Assembly (NCBI RefSeq): GCF_900104575.1
Contig: NZ_LT629731.1
Location: 1,657,051 to 1,721,050 of the forward strand
Reading direction: 5' to 3'
Source of the DNA: Bacillus tuaregi
GTDB taxonomy: Bacteria; Bacillota; Bacilli; Bacillales; Cytobacillaceae
Length of the DNA: 64,000 bases
Each line of letters begins with the position of its first letter. Position 1 is the first letter of the stretch. Positions 63,860-64,000 of this stretch are shown piece after piece. The position numbers and the translations under genes were made by a program. The notes under the pieces were generated by a model. That model ran no database searches. It was not told the origin of the DNA and saw only the letters and a program-made list of their open reading frames with translations.

Positions 63860-63985
63860 ATGGAAAACTGGTTATTTCCATGGGAGTCACATGTGATGCT
63901 TTCGAACCCTATCGCAATGCCTGTATTTATGCTTATGGTTTCTATCGTGTTATCCATTTTTAGTTGGATAAGACAACGAAAGTGA
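63860..63985 (+). CDS. Small single-pass membrane protein of the germination cluster (41 aa)
   Basis: A 41-codon gene, MENWLFPWESHVMLSNPIAM at the N terminus, one membrane segment (about residues 16-34) and a basic tail. AAAGGAG lies eleven bases upstream of the ATG. It follows the GerAB-type gene directly and reads in the same direction. Small membrane D-type subunits are known in some Bacillus ger operons; membership here is inference. Confidence 0.6.
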   Translation: MENWLFPWESHVMLSNPIAMPVFMLMVSIVLSIFSWIRQRK

Positions 63986-64000
63986 ATTGCATGAAGCTAG

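Overview
The window looks like chromosome from a low-GC, endospore-forming member of the Bacillaceae (Neobacillus/Bacillus-like). The evidence is AGGAGG-type ribosome sites with ATG/GTG/TTG starts, two alpha/beta-type small acid-soluble spore proteins, two YjcZ-type mini-proteins, a GerAB-type germination permease, a T-box, an S-box, and CcpA-like and Rex-like operators. The genus is inferred from overall protein character; no rRNA is present.

Layout. 34-8277: an adenosylcobalamin-dependent ornithine degradation cluster of the clostridial (Stickland) type, in order ord-ortA-ortB-oraS-oraE-mutL-like-orr. 8295-15358: single genes for a DoxX protein, a LOG-family protein, a CarD-type regulator, a PC4/YdbC protein, an MBL-fold hydrolase, T-box-controlled BrnQ and an acyl-CoA dehydrogenase. 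15650-19086: a complete fixABCX set. 19399-25900: truncated haemoglobin, DinB protein, LemA/TPM pair, sensor kinase and chemoreceptor. 26000-30700: mobile-element remnants, an ABC1/UbiB kinase, SpeD, a SASP and an S-box-controlled small protein. 30875-40310: Rex-boxed adhE, a paralogue of the S-box-controlled protein, orphan trpB, a tyrosine phenol-lyase/tryptophanase-family lyase and NhaC. 40389-44115: putP with a previously easily missed 50-aa partner, then proB and proI. 44416-53094: miscellaneous enzymes ending with aspA. 53301-63985: YitT, MFS, spore-related mini-proteins, prfC, TerC, SASP, a KtrB/TrkH potassium channel subunit, two rhodaneses and a germination permease with a small partner.

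How the genes fit together. Much of the window concerns amino-acid catabolism and redox balance: ornithine fermentation, tyrosine/tryptophan lyase, aspartase, BrnQ, proline uptake and synthesis, AdhE, and FixABCX with an acyl-CoA dehydrogenase. This suggests a facultative amino-acid user that copes with low oxygen.

Most interesting non-coding signals. (i) A dispersed structured repeat of about 190 bp, three copies plus one right-end fragment, starts after TTTAA and ends in GAATTTGAT. It resembles a non-autonomous IS200/IS605 (TnpB-associated) element, and one copy supplies the last 15 codons and the stop of a chemoreceptor gene. (ii) Two paralogous ~110-aa proteins of unknown function share a conserved leader hairpin just before the ribosome site; one lies behind a SAM-I riboswitch, the other behind a CcpA-like site. 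(iii) Several perfect palindromes and small ORFs lie outside the larger genes. No CRISPR array, prophage, rRNA or tRNA was seen.
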